A stretch of DNA of 64,000 bases. Origin: Polynucleobacter sp. SHI8 (GTDB lineage: Bacteria; Pseudomonadota; Gammaproteobacteria; Burkholderiales; Burkholderiaceae). Shown piece by piece: positions 1 through 8,875 of the stretch. Under the pieces are notes generated by a model that was given only the letters and a program-made list of their open reading frames with translations, was not told where the DNA came from and ran no database searches. The stretch covers positions 1,798,001 through 1,862,000 of the forward strand of contig NZ_AP027204.1 in the NCBI RefSeq assembly GCF_027944005.1. Reading direction: 5' to 3'. Position 1 is the stretch's first letter; every line of letters begins with the position of its first letter. The position numbers were made by a program, and so were the translations under genes.

Positions 1-714
1 TTGATTTTCTAAACCACTATCGGAAATATTGGCACTAATGTAATCAACCGTCACAGCTCGTCCATCTTGGGTTTCAATCGAAAAACGAACTCCGTTTGCT
101 TGGCTATCTTTCGTCTGAGGCACAATCATCCCCTCAGAGCTAATCGTTAAGGTTTTTACCTCATTGATCTTAGCCCCAGCAAAGGCTAAGTTATAAATCA
201 ACAACTTGATAAATCTTGGTTTTGGACCATTTTTTCCAACTAAATCATTGGTTAAGTAGTAGCCTCTTCTTGAAAAATTACTCAACATATGGCATTCAAA
301 AGACTGTGAAGCATTACTTAACTTTTCTGGTGAATTGATATAAGCATATTCTGGGACTTGATCTGCCACCAAAACATAGTAGTTAGCCTTAGGATACAAA
401 GACATTACGGTGACAACGTCTGGGCCTGAAAAAGGGTAAAAAGCCGTCTGATAATCAGCTTGAGATAAATGTGAAGCACTCCAACTAGACATTTTGGATA
501 CAAACTTTTGCTGATAATTACTCACCATATCATTAAAGTTAGGGCATGAGATTGCCAATAAGGTTTTGAGTTGTTCAGATTTTTCGGGAAGGGAACTCTG
601 CGCTTGAGCAGATCCGATGACGTTTATATGAAAACTAATCGCCAAAAATGTAAGTGCGATAAGATGAATATATTGCTTAGTCTGTGTTTTAATCGGATTC
701 AAGAATTTGATCAT
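1..714 (-). CDS. Exported protein of unknown function (3' part outside window)
   Basis: The frame is open from ATG 714 to the window edge (238 codons, no stop), so the C-terminus is missing. Residues 1-42 form a signal peptide: basic start, hydrophobic run LIALTFLAISF, and a likely cut after GSAQA. The mature part carries the phrase FYPFSGPD near residue 85 and reads as a soluble secreted or periplasmic protein. I do not recognise a catalytic motif. It is divergent from the tctC-like gene, so the 98-bp gap probably holds both promoters. The gene is shown by the long open frame plus signal peptide; no function is claimed. Confidence 0.7.
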   Translation of the reverse strand, partial: MIKFLNPIKTQTKQYIHLIALTFLAISFHINVIGSAQAQSSLPEKSEQLKTLLAISCPNFNDMVSNYQQKFVSKMSSWSASHLSQADYQTAFYPFSGPDVVTVMSLYPKANYYVLVADQVPEYAYINSPEKLSNASQSFECHMLSNFSRRGYYLTNDLVGKNGPKPRFIKLLIYNLAFAGAKINEVKTLTISSEGMIVPQTKDSQANGVRFSIETQDGRAVTVDYISANISDSGLENQ

Positions 715-812
715 ATGAATAAATTTTATAAATTTGATTTTCCTGCAGACTTTATAACACCTTTTTCTTGCGAAACCATTATTTAAGACCCCTGACTTTT
801 AAAAAAGACTTT

Positions 813-1796
813 ATGACTCCTCTACTTACTCAACGTATGATTCGCCAAATTGGTGTTTTTCTGTTCACTTTTTTTTGTAGCCTGTCTTGCCTAGCTCAAA
901 ACTTCCCTACTAAACCCATCAAAATTATTGTGCCATTCGGTCCAGGCGGTATTGCTGATCTAACTGCGCGTATTGTTGCTCAGAAAATGAGTAGCAACCT
1001 TGGGCAAGGTGTTGTCATTGAAAACAAGCCAAGTGCAGGTGGTGTAGTAGCAGCAGATCTGGTTGCAAAGTCTGAGCCAGATGGCTATACCCTATTGCTG
1101 ATGTCAAATGGCACAGCCATTAGTGCTAATTTATTTCAAAAACTTCCTTATGATACTTTGAAGGATTTTGAGCCACTTTCAACTCTTGGTTTTTTTGATA
1201 TTGCCATCGTGGTGACTGAATCTTCAAAATATATGCAACTAAAGGACTTGATTCAGGCAGCACAAGCCAATCCAGGAAAGCTCAATGTCGGTAGCATTAA
1301 TATCGGCAGTACTCAGAATTTAGCTGCTGAACTTTTTAAAAGTTCAGCGAACTTAGATGTTCAAGTCGTTCCGTTTAACGGTACGCCGGCTGTCATTACT
1401 GCTCTTCGCGGTGGGCAAGTGGATGCAGGTGTGGAAATTTTAGGGCCACTCGTACCCCAAATCAAATCCAAGGCAATTCGTCTGCTTGCTGTAACCGGTA
1501 ATAAACGATCAGCATTTTTCCCAGAAGTTCCAACGGTTAGCGAAGTAGGTTTAAAAAACTTTACGGCATCTTCATGGAATGGTTTAGCAGCTCCTGCCAA
1601 AACACCAACCGCAGTTGTTAATCTTTTAAATAAAACTATCAATGACGCAGTCAATGATCCTGAAGTAAAAGCCAAATTACAAGATATTTTCGTAGAAGCT
1701 CATGCTTCCTCAACCAAGGATGCAAAATCACTCTTAGAAAATGATATGAAACGTTGGGGAAATATCATTGATAAAGCCCGTATTCCGAAACAGTAA
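813..1796 (+). CDS. TctC/Bug-family solute-binding protein of the protocatechuate operon
   Basis: This is a periplasmic binding protein of the tripartite tricarboxylate transporter (Bug) family. It has a signal peptide ending SCLAQ and then the family opening FPTKPIKIIVPFGPGG, with a later SSWNGLAAPAKTP segment. ATG 813 is chosen because the longer frame begins with a TTG at 768 that adds 15 residues before the signal; ATG 837 is also possible. Length is about 327 residues, normal for the family. It leads the lig/pobA operon, so an aromatic acid such as 4-hydroxybenzoate or protocatechuate is a likely ligand (inference). No tctA or tctB membrane gene is in the window. Confidence 0.88.
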   Translation: MTPLLTQRMIRQIGVFLFTFFCSLSCLAQNFPTKPIKIIVPFGPGGIADLTARIVAQKMSSNLGQGVVIENKPSAGGVVAADLVAKSEPDGYTLLLMSNGTAISANLFQKLPYDTLKDFEPLSTLGFFDIAIVVTESSKYMQLKDLIQAAQANPGKLNVGSINIGSTQNLAAELFKSSANLDVQVVPFNGTPAVITALRGGQVDAGVEILGPLVPQIKSKAIRLLAVTGNKRSAFFPEVPTVSEVGLKNFTASSWNGLAAPAKTPTAVVNLLNKTINDAVNDPEVKAKLQDIFVEAHASSTKDAKSLLENDMKRWGNIIDKARIPKQ

Positions 1797-1834
1797 TTCA
1801 CTCATATGTATTATTTAGCCACATAAGGAAAAAA

Positions 1835-2863
1835 ATGATTATTGATTGTCATGGTCACTACACCACAGCGCCTAAGGCCTTAGAGGATTGGCGTAATCTG
1901 CAAATTGCTAATTTAAATACGCCTGAACTAGGTCCAAAAGTCAGTGATTTAAAAATTTCTGATGACGATTTACGCGAATCTATAGAAAAAAATCAGCTCG
2001 CAAAGATGCTAGAACGTGGCAGTGATCTAACTATTTTTTCCCCACGAGCCAGTTTCATGGCACACCATATCGGAGATTTCAATACATCATCCACTTGGGC
2101 TGCTATTTGCAATGAATTGATTTATCGTGTCAATCAACTATTTCCAAACCATTTTATCGGGGCTGCCATGTTGCCTCAATCTCCAGGCGTTGATCCCAAA
2201 ACTTCCGTACAAGAATTAGAAAAATGTGTTCGAGAGTATGGCTTTGTGGGCATCAACCTCAATCCAGATCCATCAGGTGGTCATTGGCGTGAACCGCCCC
2301 TTTCAGATAAACATTGGTATCCCATCTATGAAAAAATGGTGGAATACGACGTCCCAGCGATGATCCATGTGAGTACAAGTTGTAATCTGTGTTTTCATAC
2401 AACCGGTGCACATTATCTCAATGCAGATACAACCGCTTTTATGCAGTGCTTGACTTCAGATTTGTTTAAGGATTTCCCAACTCTGAAATTTTTAATTCCG
2501 CATGGTGGTGGTGCCGTTCCTTACCACTGGGGAAGATTTAGGGGATTAGCTCAAGAACTGAAAAAACCATTATTGGAAGAACATCTCCTGAATAACATTT
2601 ATTTTGATACTTGCGTTTATCATCAACCTGGTATTAATTTGTTAACCGAAGTCATACCTGTCAAAAACATCTTATTTGCCTCAGAGATGATTGGTGCTGT
2701 GCGTGGTATCGACCCTCAAACGGGCCATTACTTTGATGATACAAAACGTTATATTGAATCTAATACCCAACTCAGTCCCCAAGATCGCGAGCAAATTTAT
2801 TCAGGTAATGCTCGTCGAGTTTTTTCACGCTTAGATCACATATTGCAACAACAAGGAAAATAA
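1835..2863 (+). CDS. ligJ: 4-oxalomesaconate hydratase
   Basis: This amidohydrolase-superfamily enzyme hydrates 4-oxalomesaconate to 4-carboxy-4-hydroxy-2-oxoadipate in the protocatechuate 4,5-cleavage pathway. The protein opens with MIIDCHGHYTTAP, whose HGH supplies metal ligands; IPHGGGAVPYHWGR and FASEMIG are other family segments. The length of 342 residues is close to Sphingobium LigJ as I recall it. An AAGGA Shine-Dalgarno lies just before ATG 1835. It is followed at 11 bp by the aldolase that uses its product, which supports the call over a generic decarboxylase of the same superfamily. Confidence 0.88.
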   Translation: MIIDCHGHYTTAPKALEDWRNLQIANLNTPELGPKVSDLKISDDDLRESIEKNQLAKMLERGSDLTIFSPRASFMAHHIGDFNTSSTWAAICNELIYRVNQLFPNHFIGAAMLPQSPGVDPKTSVQELEKCVREYGFVGINLNPDPSGGHWREPPLSDKHWYPIYEKMVEYDVPAMIHVSTSCNLCFHTTGAHYLNADTTAFMQCLTSDLFKDFPTLKFLIPHGGGAVPYHWGRFRGLAQELKKPLLEEHLLNNIYFDTCVYHQPGINLLTEVIPVKNILFASEMIGAVRGIDPQTGHYFDDTKRYIESNTQLSPQDREQIYSGNARRVFSRLDHILQQQGK

Positions 2864-2874
2864 AAGGAATACCC

Positions 2875-3561
2875 ATGAAAGCTTTTGGTATTGTAAAAAC
2901 TAAGATTGTTCGTGCAGACTCTGCTGCAGTTGAGGCTCTTTCTCATTTTGGTGTTGCCACGATTCATGAAGCAATGGGGCGTATCGGTCTCATGAAAACG
3001 TATATGCGCCCAATCTATACCGGCGCACACATGTGTGGGCCGGCAGTGACTGTACTCCTTCAGCCCGGGGATAATTGGATGATGCACGTGGTCGCGGAAC
3101 AAATCCAACCAGGTGATGTGGTCGTAGCGGCTTGTACAACAGATAATACAGATGGTTTTTTTGGCGATTTACTAGCTACTTCTTTTCAAGCGCGTGGCGC
3201 AAAGGGTTTAATCATCGATGCTGGAGTGCGTGATGTCAAAGAGTTAACACAAATGGATTTTCCGGTTTTCAGTAAGGCTATTAGTGCTAAAGGAACCGTT
3301 AAAGAAACGCTTGGTTCAGTCAATGTTCCTGTAGTGTGCGCTGGCGCCCATGTGAATCCGGGAGATGTCATTATTGCTGATGATGATGGCGTTGTTGTCG
3401 TGCCAGCTCACTTAGCTCAGGAGGTTGCTCAAGCTTCCCAAGCGCGTGAGAGTAATGAGACAGAAAAACGTGCTCTATTAGCCTCAGGTGTTTTAGGACT
3501 CGATATGTATAAAATGCGCGATAAATTAAAGCAAGCTGGCTTAGAGTACATTGAAGATTGA
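2875..3561 (+). CDS. ligK: 4-carboxy-4-hydroxy-2-oxoadipate aldolase
   Basis: This class II pyruvate aldolase of the RraA-like fold splits 4-carboxy-4-hydroxy-2-oxoadipate into pyruvate and oxaloacetate, the last step of the 4,5-cleavage pathway. It is 228 residues long. The active-site segment is GDLLATSFQARGAKGLIIDA followed by GVRD, whose Arg-Asp pair matches the substrate and metal-binding residues of HMG/CHA aldolases. PGDVIIADDDGVVVVP is also typical of the family. It ends inside the leader of ligI, so the two are closely coupled. RraA itself is shorter and unlikely in this context. Confidence 0.9.
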   Translation: MKAFGIVKTKIVRADSAAVEALSHFGVATIHEAMGRIGLMKTYMRPIYTGAHMCGPAVTVLLQPGDNWMMHVVAEQIQPGDVVVAACTTDNTDGFFGDLLATSFQARGAKGLIIDAGVRDVKELTQMDFPVFSKAISAKGTVKETLGSVNVPVVCAGAHVNPGDVIIADDDGVVVVPAHLAQEVAQASQARESNETEKRALLASGVLGLDMYKMRDKLKQAGLEYIED

Positions 3562-3569
3562 TTAAACCT

Positions 3570-4481
3570 ATGACTACATTTGAAAAAACTCCGGGCTGGT
3601 TAGATTGGTACTCCAACCCTAGCCAACCTCATTTTCAATTACCCAAGGGTGCTGTAGATTCTCATTGCCATGTTTTTGGACCTGGCCATCTTTTTCCATT
3701 TGCTCCCGAAAGAAAATATACTCCCTGTGATGCAAGTTATGAGCAACTATTTGCTCTGCGAGATCGTCTAGGTTTTGACAAAAATGTTATTGTCCAAGCA
3801 ACTTGTCATGGTGCTGACAATAGTGCTATGGTGGATGCCCTTTCTCGAAGCGCAGGTCGCGCAAGAGGTGTTGCAACAGTCAGAAGAGATATTTCTGATC
3901 AAGAGCTTGAAAGACTGAATGCCGCCGGAGTTAGAGGTGTGCGATTTAATTTTGTTAAACGATTGGTTGATTTCACACCCAAAGAAGAGTTACTCGAAAT
4001 TGCACATCGTATTAAATCACTTGGTTGGCATATTGTTATTTATTTTGAAGCAGTCGACTTACCTGAGTTATGGGATTTTTTTACCGCCCTGCCAACAAAT
4101 GTTGTCGTAGATCATATGGGACGCCCGGATGTTAGCCTGCCTTTAGATGGGCCACAATTCCAGTTATTCGTCAAGCTCATGCGTGAGCATGAAAACATTT
4201 GGAGCAAAGTTACTTGTCCTGAAAGACTTTCTGTAATAGGTCCGAAAGCTTTGAACGGTGAACAACTGGCCTACACGGATGTTGTACCATTTGCCAAATA
4301 TTTAGTCGAAAATTTTACGGATAGAGTTTTAACTGGAACAGACTGGCCCCACCCCAATCTAAAAGATCATATGCCTGATGATGGCTTATTAGTCGATTGG
4401 ATTCCAAGAATTGCCAATACGGCAAAACTCCAACAAGCCTTACTTGTTGACAACCCTAACCGACTGTACTGGAGTAAATAA
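3570..4481 (+). CDS. ligI: 2-pyrone-4,6-dicarboxylate hydrolase
   Basis: This enzyme opens the lactone 2-pyrone-4,6-dicarboxylate to 4-oxalomesaconate. It is an amidohydrolase-superfamily protein of about 303 residues. Visible motifs are AVDSHCHVFGPG near the N-terminus, NVVVDHMGRPD in the middle and LTGTDWPHPN with the catalytic Asp near the C-terminus. ATG 3570 is preferred to a TTG at 3558 that overlaps the ligK stop. The ligA start follows with no gap, so translation is probably coupled. Confidence 0.92.
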   Translation: MTTFEKTPGWLDWYSNPSQPHFQLPKGAVDSHCHVFGPGHLFPFAPERKYTPCDASYEQLFALRDRLGFDKNVIVQATCHGADNSAMVDALSRSAGRARGVATVRRDISDQELERLNAAGVRGVRFNFVKRLVDFTPKEELLEIAHRIKSLGWHIVIYFEAVDLPELWDFFTALPTNVVVDHMGRPDVSLPLDGPQFQLFVKLMREHENIWSKVTCPERLSVIGPKALNGEQLAYTDVVPFAKYLVENFTDRVLTGTDWPHPNLKDHMPDDGLLVDWIPRIANTAKLQQALLVDNPNRLYWSK

Positions 4482-4871
4482 ATGGTTGATTATTACGATG
4501 CTTTTAAAAAAATACCTGGGACTGTCATATTTGATGCAACTCAATCCAGAATCGGTTATCACCTCAATATGTTTGCCATGTCACTCATGAAAGAGGCAAA
4601 TCGTAGCTCTTTTAAAGCTGATGAGGACGCTTATCTCAAGCAATTTCCGATGACAGAAGAACAACACCACGCGGTTCGAGTCCGCGACTATAACCAAATG
4701 ATTCAACTGGGTGGCAATATTTATTTTTTAGCTAAAATTGGTGCAACCGATGGCCACTCCTTTCAGAAACTTGCTTCACTCATGACTGGCATGCCCGAGG
4801 AAAGTTATCGACAAATGATGATCGCTGGCGGGCGTAATCCCTCCATGCCTGTTGGACCTGTGGAGAAATAA
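4482..4871 (+). CDS. ligA: Protocatechuate 4,5-dioxygenase, alpha subunit
   Basis: This is the small subunit of the extradiol dioxygenase that cleaves protocatechuate between C4 and C5. It is 129 residues, all-helical in character, with the family stretches FDATQSRIGYHLNMFAMSL and VRDYNQMIQLGGNIYFLAK. It caps the active site of the beta subunit and has no metal ligands of its own. It starts directly after the ligI stop and abuts ligB, in the usual A-B order. Confidence 0.93.
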   Translation: MVDYYDAFKKIPGTVIFDATQSRIGYHLNMFAMSLMKEANRSSFKADEDAYLKQFPMTEEQHHAVRVRDYNQMIQLGGNIYFLAKIGATDGHSFQKLASLMTGMPEESYRQMMIAGGRNPSMPVGPVEK

Positions 4872-5711
4872 ATGGCTAAAATAATTGCTGGTGTAGCAAC
4901 TTCTCATATTCCTGCGGTTGGCGCAGCTCTTGATTTGGGAAAAACCAATGAACCCTATTGGAGTCCTGTATTTGCAGGCTATGATCGGGCCAAAGAATGG
5001 TTCAAAGAAGTAAAGCCCGATGCCATTATTCTGATCTATAACGATCATGCTTCAGCATTTTCTTTGGAAATGATTCCAACATTTGCCATCGGCTGTGCTG
5101 CTTCATATGCTCCGGCAGATGAAGGTTGGGGTCCAAGACCAGTGCCAACGGTAGAAGGCTATCCAGAACTCGGTTGGCATATTGCACAAAGTACCATTTT
5201 GGATGAGTTTGATATGACCATCATCAACAAAATGGATGTAGATCATGGTCTGACGGTTCCGCTATCGTTAATGTTTGGGCAACCGAGTCAGTGGCCTTGC
5301 CGAGTGGTTCCTCTTGCAGTTAACGTAGTTCAATACCCACCACCAACTGGCAATCGATGCTACCAATTAGGCAAAGCCATTCGTAAGGCGGTTGAATCCT
5401 TTAGTAGCGATGAACGGATTGTGATTATGGGGACTGGTGGAATGTCTCATCAATTACAAGGGCCTCGTGCAGGATTTATCAACAAAGCCTTTGACAAAGA
5501 TTTTTTAGATGGTTTAACGAAGGATCCTGAAGGTCTAGCAAAAATATCCCATCTCACCTATGTGGAAGAAGCGGGCTCTGAGGGTATCGAACTCGTCATG
5601 TGGTTAATTATGCGTGGGGCTCTTGATGCCTCAGTAAAAGAAATTTATCGTCATTATCACGTCCCAGCATCAAACACTGCGGTCGGGCATATTATTTTGG
5701 AGAATCTATGA
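4872..5711 (+). CDS. ligB: Protocatechuate 4,5-dioxygenase, beta (catalytic) subunit
   Basis: This catalytic subunit (279 residues) converts protocatechuate plus O2 to 4-carboxy-2-hydroxymuconate-6-semialdehyde using Fe(II). Expected ligands are visible: His12 in ATSHIPAVG, His59 in YNDHASAF and Glu240 in GSEGIELVMW. The acid-base histidine is His193 in GGMSHQLQG. The last three are numbered two lower than in Sphingobium LigB as I recall it, a constant shift. The stop overlaps the ligC start by 4 bp (ATGA). Confidence 0.95.
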   Translation: MAKIIAGVATSHIPAVGAALDLGKTNEPYWSPVFAGYDRAKEWFKEVKPDAIILIYNDHASAFSLEMIPTFAIGCAASYAPADEGWGPRPVPTVEGYPELGWHIAQSTILDEFDMTIINKMDVDHGLTVPLSLMFGQPSQWPCRVVPLAVNVVQYPPPTGNRCYQLGKAIRKAVESFSSDERIVIMGTGGMSHQLQGPRAGFINKAFDKDFLDGLTKDPEGLAKISHLTYVEEAGSEGIELVMWLIMRGALDASVKEIYRHYHVPASNTAVGHIILENL

Positions 5712-6658
5712 AAGTTGCTTTAGCTGGCGCTGGCGCCTTTGGTAATAAACATCTTGATTCCATGGCTCAAATTGGGGGCATTGAAGTAGTTTCTTTAGTT
5801 GGTCGAGAATTATCGAAAACACAAGAAATTGCTGATAAATATCAGATTCCGCATGTTACGACTAATCTTGCAGACAGCCTAGCAATTGCTGAGGTTGATG
5901 CAGTTATTTTATGTACGCCAACACAAATGCATGCTGCTCAAGCAATTGCCTGCCTCAAAGCTGGCAAGCACGTTCAGGTAGAAATACCGATGGCTGACTC
6001 TCTAGCAGACGCGCAAGAAATCGTGCGACTTCAAAAAGAAACTGGCAAAGTTGCAATGGCCGGTCATACAAGAAGGTTTAACCCTAGCCATCAATATCTT
6101 CATCAAAAAATTGTTGCTGGACAAACCCATATTCAGCAAATGGATGTGCAAACCTACTTTTTTCGTCGCACCAATATGAATGCCTTAGGGCAACCAAGAA
6201 GTTGGACTGATCATTTGCTCTGGCACCATGCGGCACACACGATTGACCTTTTCGCCTATCAAACGCAAGGGACTATTATCGCGGCTAGTGCCATGCAAGG
6301 ACCGATTCATCCCACACTTGGCATTGCAATGGATATGTCGATCCAGTTAAAAGCAAGTACTGGTGCCTTATGTACCCTCAGCTTATCCTTTAATAATAAT
6401 GGCCCATTAGGAACTATTTTTAGATATATATGTGATGAGAATACGTATATTGCTAGTTATGATGATTTATTTGATGGTAAAAATAATCAAATTGATGTGA
6501 GCAAAGTAGATGTTTCTATGAATGGTATCGAACTGCAAGATCGTGAATTTTTTGCTGCGATTCGTGAGGGGCGCGAACCAAACTCGAGTGTTGCAAAAGT
6601 GCTTCCTTGTTATGAAATTTTGCATCAGTTAGAAATGCAATTACAGAGCGCCTCCTAG
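5708..6658 (+). CDS. ligC: 4-carboxy-2-hydroxymuconate-6-semialdehyde dehydrogenase
   Basis: This NADP-dependent Gfo/Idh/MocA-type enzyme oxidises the ring-cleavage product (as its cyclic hemiacetal) to 2-pyrone-4,6-dicarboxylate. The N-terminal Rossmann segment is VALAGAGAFGNKH. The EKP motif of the superfamily reads EIP here (VQVEIPMADS), which I believe is a LigC trait. AGHTRRFNPSHQYLH and DHLLWHHAAHTIDLF form part of the substrate side. Length is 316 residues. It overlaps ligB by 4 bp and fills the only gap between LigAB and LigI. Confidence 0.92.
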   Translation: MKVALAGAGAFGNKHLDSMAQIGGIEVVSLVGRELSKTQEIADKYQIPHVTTNLADSLAIAEVDAVILCTPTQMHAAQAIACLKAGKHVQVEIPMADSLADAQEIVRLQKETGKVAMAGHTRRFNPSHQYLHQKIVAGQTHIQQMDVQTYFFRRTNMNALGQPRSWTDHLLWHHAAHTIDLFAYQTQGTIIAASAMQGPIHPTLGIAMDMSIQLKASTGALCTLSLSFNNNGPLGTIFRYICDENTYIASYDDLFDGKNNQIDVSKVDVSMNGIELQDREFFAAIREGREPNSSVAKVLPCYEILHQLEMQLQSAS

Positions 6659-6666
6659 GAGTAAAA

Positions 6667-7674
6667 ATGTCTACACAACTCTCCTCGCGTCGATTAGGGC
6701 CCTACCAAGTAAGTGCTATTGGTCTTGGTTGCATGAATCTAAGTCATGCTTATGGCACCCCTCCTAGTGAAGAAGATGCTAATCGTCTCTTGCAAGAAGC
6801 CTTTGACCTTGGTATTACCCATTTTGACTCTGCGGCTCTTTACGGTCTTGGTCATAATGAAACTCTTTTGGGTAAAAACTTTTTAAAAAAATATCGTCAA
6901 CAAATTACCTTAATTAGCAAGGGTGGTGTTGGCCCTGCAGAGGGTAAGCGCGTCATTGATAGTCGTCCAGAATCTTTACGTCGTGATATTGAAGGTAGTC
7001 TTAAGCGTCTACAAACGGATGTGATCGATTTATATTATCTGCATCGTTGGGATAAAAAAGTACCGATTGAGGATGCGATTGGAACTTTAGGAGATTTTGT
7101 CAAAGAGGGCAAAGTAAGGGCCATCGGTATGTCCGAAATTTCTGCGCAGACTTTACGAAAAGGGCATGCAACCTTCCCTATCGCGGCTCTTCAAACAGAA
7201 TATTCGATGTGGTCGAGAAATCCAGAAATTGCTCTTTTGCAAACCTGTCGTGAGCTAGGGATTTCTTTTGTGGCATTTAGTCCTTTAGCGAGAGGATTTT
7301 TTAGCCAATCTCTTCTAGCAATCGATCAGTTTTTAGAGAAAGATATTCGTCGTGGTATGCCACGCTTTCAGGCGGAAAATTTCGAGAAAAATATCCCTTT
7401 TTATAACGCCTTAAAAGAAGTTGCCCAAAAGCACCAATGCTCATTGCCACAACTAGCGCTAGCATGGGTGTTACATCAGGGTAGTGATATTTTAGTTATC
7501 CCAGGTACGGCAAATTTATCCCATCTGCGCGAGAATGTTGCAGCAGATCAAATTCAACTATCTGCACAAAGCTTAAAGGAAATTGATGAGATTCTTCAAT
7601 CGATTCCTGTGATTGGCAATCGCTACAACGCTGTGAGTCAATCCGAAGTAGATACAGAGCAATATCTAATATGA
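6667..7674 (+). CDS. Aldo-keto reductase in the protocatechuate operon
   Basis: This cytosolic NADPH-dependent (beta/alpha)8 oxidoreductase has 335 residues. The catalytic tetrad is visible: Asp and Tyr in FDSAALYG, Lys in LISKGG and His in YYLHRWD. IPGTANLSHLREN near the C-terminus is the cofactor-binding region. It lies 8 bp after ligC and 16 bp before pobA, inside the operon. No step of the canonical pathway needs it, so it may reduce an aromatic aldehyde feeding the pathway or detoxify a semialdehyde (inference). The exact substrate cannot be read from sequence. Confidence 0.85.
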   Translation: MSTQLSSRRLGPYQVSAIGLGCMNLSHAYGTPPSEEDANRLLQEAFDLGITHFDSAALYGLGHNETLLGKNFLKKYRQQITLISKGGVGPAEGKRVIDSRPESLRRDIEGSLKRLQTDVIDLYYLHRWDKKVPIEDAIGTLGDFVKEGKVRAIGMSEISAQTLRKGHATFPIAALQTEYSMWSRNPEIALLQTCRELGISFVAFSPLARGFFSQSLLAIDQFLEKDIRRGMPRFQAENFEKNIPFYNALKEVAQKHQCSLPQLALAWVLHQGSDILVIPGTANLSHLRENVAADQIQLSAQSLKEIDEILQSIPVIGNRYNAVSQSEVDTEQYLI

Positions 7675-7690
7675 GCAACGTGAACTGACT

Positions 7691-8875
7691 ATGATAAAAA
7701 ATCTGCAAACACAAGTTGCGATTATTGGAGCTGGTCCATCAGGATTACTCCTTGGGCAATTACTCGCGAAAGCGGGAATCGATAATATCGTCATTGAACG
7801 TCAATCAAAAGACTATGTTCTGTCACGCATCCGTGCGGGTGTTCTTGAGCAGGGAACTGTTAATTTACTTGATCAAGCTGGAGTAGGCGATCGACTTCAC
7901 CGCGAAGGACTTGTCCATCACGGGTTCGATATTGCTTTTGATCATCAACACTTACGCTTAGATCTTGAGAAGTTAACAGCAGGTAGGCATGTTACTGTGT
8001 ATGGTCAAACAGAAGTAACCAAAGATTTAAGTGAGGCTAGGCAAGTTCTGGGACTGCCAACTTTTTATGATGCCTCAGAAGTTGTAGTCCATGACTTACT
8101 TAGCGAACAACCCTGTGTTCAGTTTATTCATGAGCAACAAACTTACTCAATCAAAGCTGATTTTATTGCTGGATGCGATGGGTATCATGGCGTCTGTCGT
8201 GCTTCCATACCAAAGGAATCGATCCAAGAGTTTGAACGCGTGTATCCATTTGGTTGGTTAGGGATTCTTTCTGATACTCCGCCAGTTCAAGAAGAATTGA
8301 TCTACGGCAACCATCCAGATGGTTTTTATTTATGTAGTATGCGCTCTCCAACACGAAGTCGATATTATTTGCAATGCGCAGTCGACGAAGATATCGCCAC
8401 ATGGTCCGATGAGCGTTTTTGGAATACTCTCCAATCTCGTTTGCCTTCAAGCATTGCAGGCAATCTTGTGCGTGGCCCTTCCATCGAAAAAAACATTGCT
8501 CCCCTTCGCAGTTTTGTTGCCGAACCTTTGCGCTACGGTCAGATGTTTTTAGCTGGGGACGCCGGACATATTGTTCCACCTACAGGCGCGAAAGGTCTTA
8601 ATTTAGCTGCTTCTGACATTTACTACCTATCCAATGCATTCATTGAATATTATGTCGATCATCAAAAAAGAGGCATTGATCAGTACTCAGTGACCGCATT
8701 ACAAAGAATCTGGAAAGCTGAACGGTTTTCTTGGTGGTTAACCAATATGTTGCATCATTTTCCAGAAAAATCACGCTTTGATCAACGTATCCAACAAGCG
8801 GAATTTGACTATCTTTGCCAATCAGAGCTGGCGCAACAATCTTTAGCTGAAAATTACGTTGGCTTACCCTATTAA
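7691..8875 (+). CDS. pobA: 4-hydroxybenzoate 3-monooxygenase
   Basis: This FAD- and NADPH-dependent enzyme hydroxylates 4-hydroxybenzoate to protocatechuate, the substrate of LigAB. The protein is 394 residues and matches Pseudomonas PobA almost throughout: GAGPSGLLLGQLL (FAD), SRIRAGVLEQGT, ERVYPFGWLGIL, the Tyr in ELIYGNHPDGF (Tyr201 equivalent), the Ser/Arg of CSMRSPTRSRYY, LAGDAGHIVPPTGAKGLNLA, and the terminal ENYVGLPY with the Tyr385 equivalent. It ends the operon and overlaps the convergent DUF748 gene by 4 bp. No pobR-like regulator is nearby. Confidence 0.96.
   Translation: MIKNLQTQVAIIGAGPSGLLLGQLLAKAGIDNIVIERQSKDYVLSRIRAGVLEQGTVNLLDQAGVGDRLHREGLVHHGFDIAFDHQHLRLDLEKLTAGRHVTVYGQTEVTKDLSEARQVLGLPTFYDASEVVVHDLLSEQPCVQFIHEQQTYSIKADFIAGCDGYHGVCRASIPKESIQEFERVYPFGWLGILSDTPPVQEELIYGNHPDGFYLCSMRSPTRSRYYLQCAVDEDIATWSDERFWNTLQSRLPSSIAGNLVRGPSIEKNIAPLRSFVAEPLRYGQMFLAGDAGHIVPPTGAKGLNLAASDIYYLSNAFIEYYVDHQKRGIDQYSVTALQRIWKAERFSWWLTNMLHHFPEKSRFDQRIQQAEFDYLCQSELAQQSLAENYVGLPY

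Noticed and set aside
571..786. 71-codon plus-strand frame
   Set aside because: It lies mostly antisense to the signal-peptide end of the partial minus-strand gene and has no ribosome site.
8163..8579. 138-codon minus-strand frame inside pobA
   Set aside because: It is fully antisense to a certain gene with strong protein matches; a codon-shadow frame.
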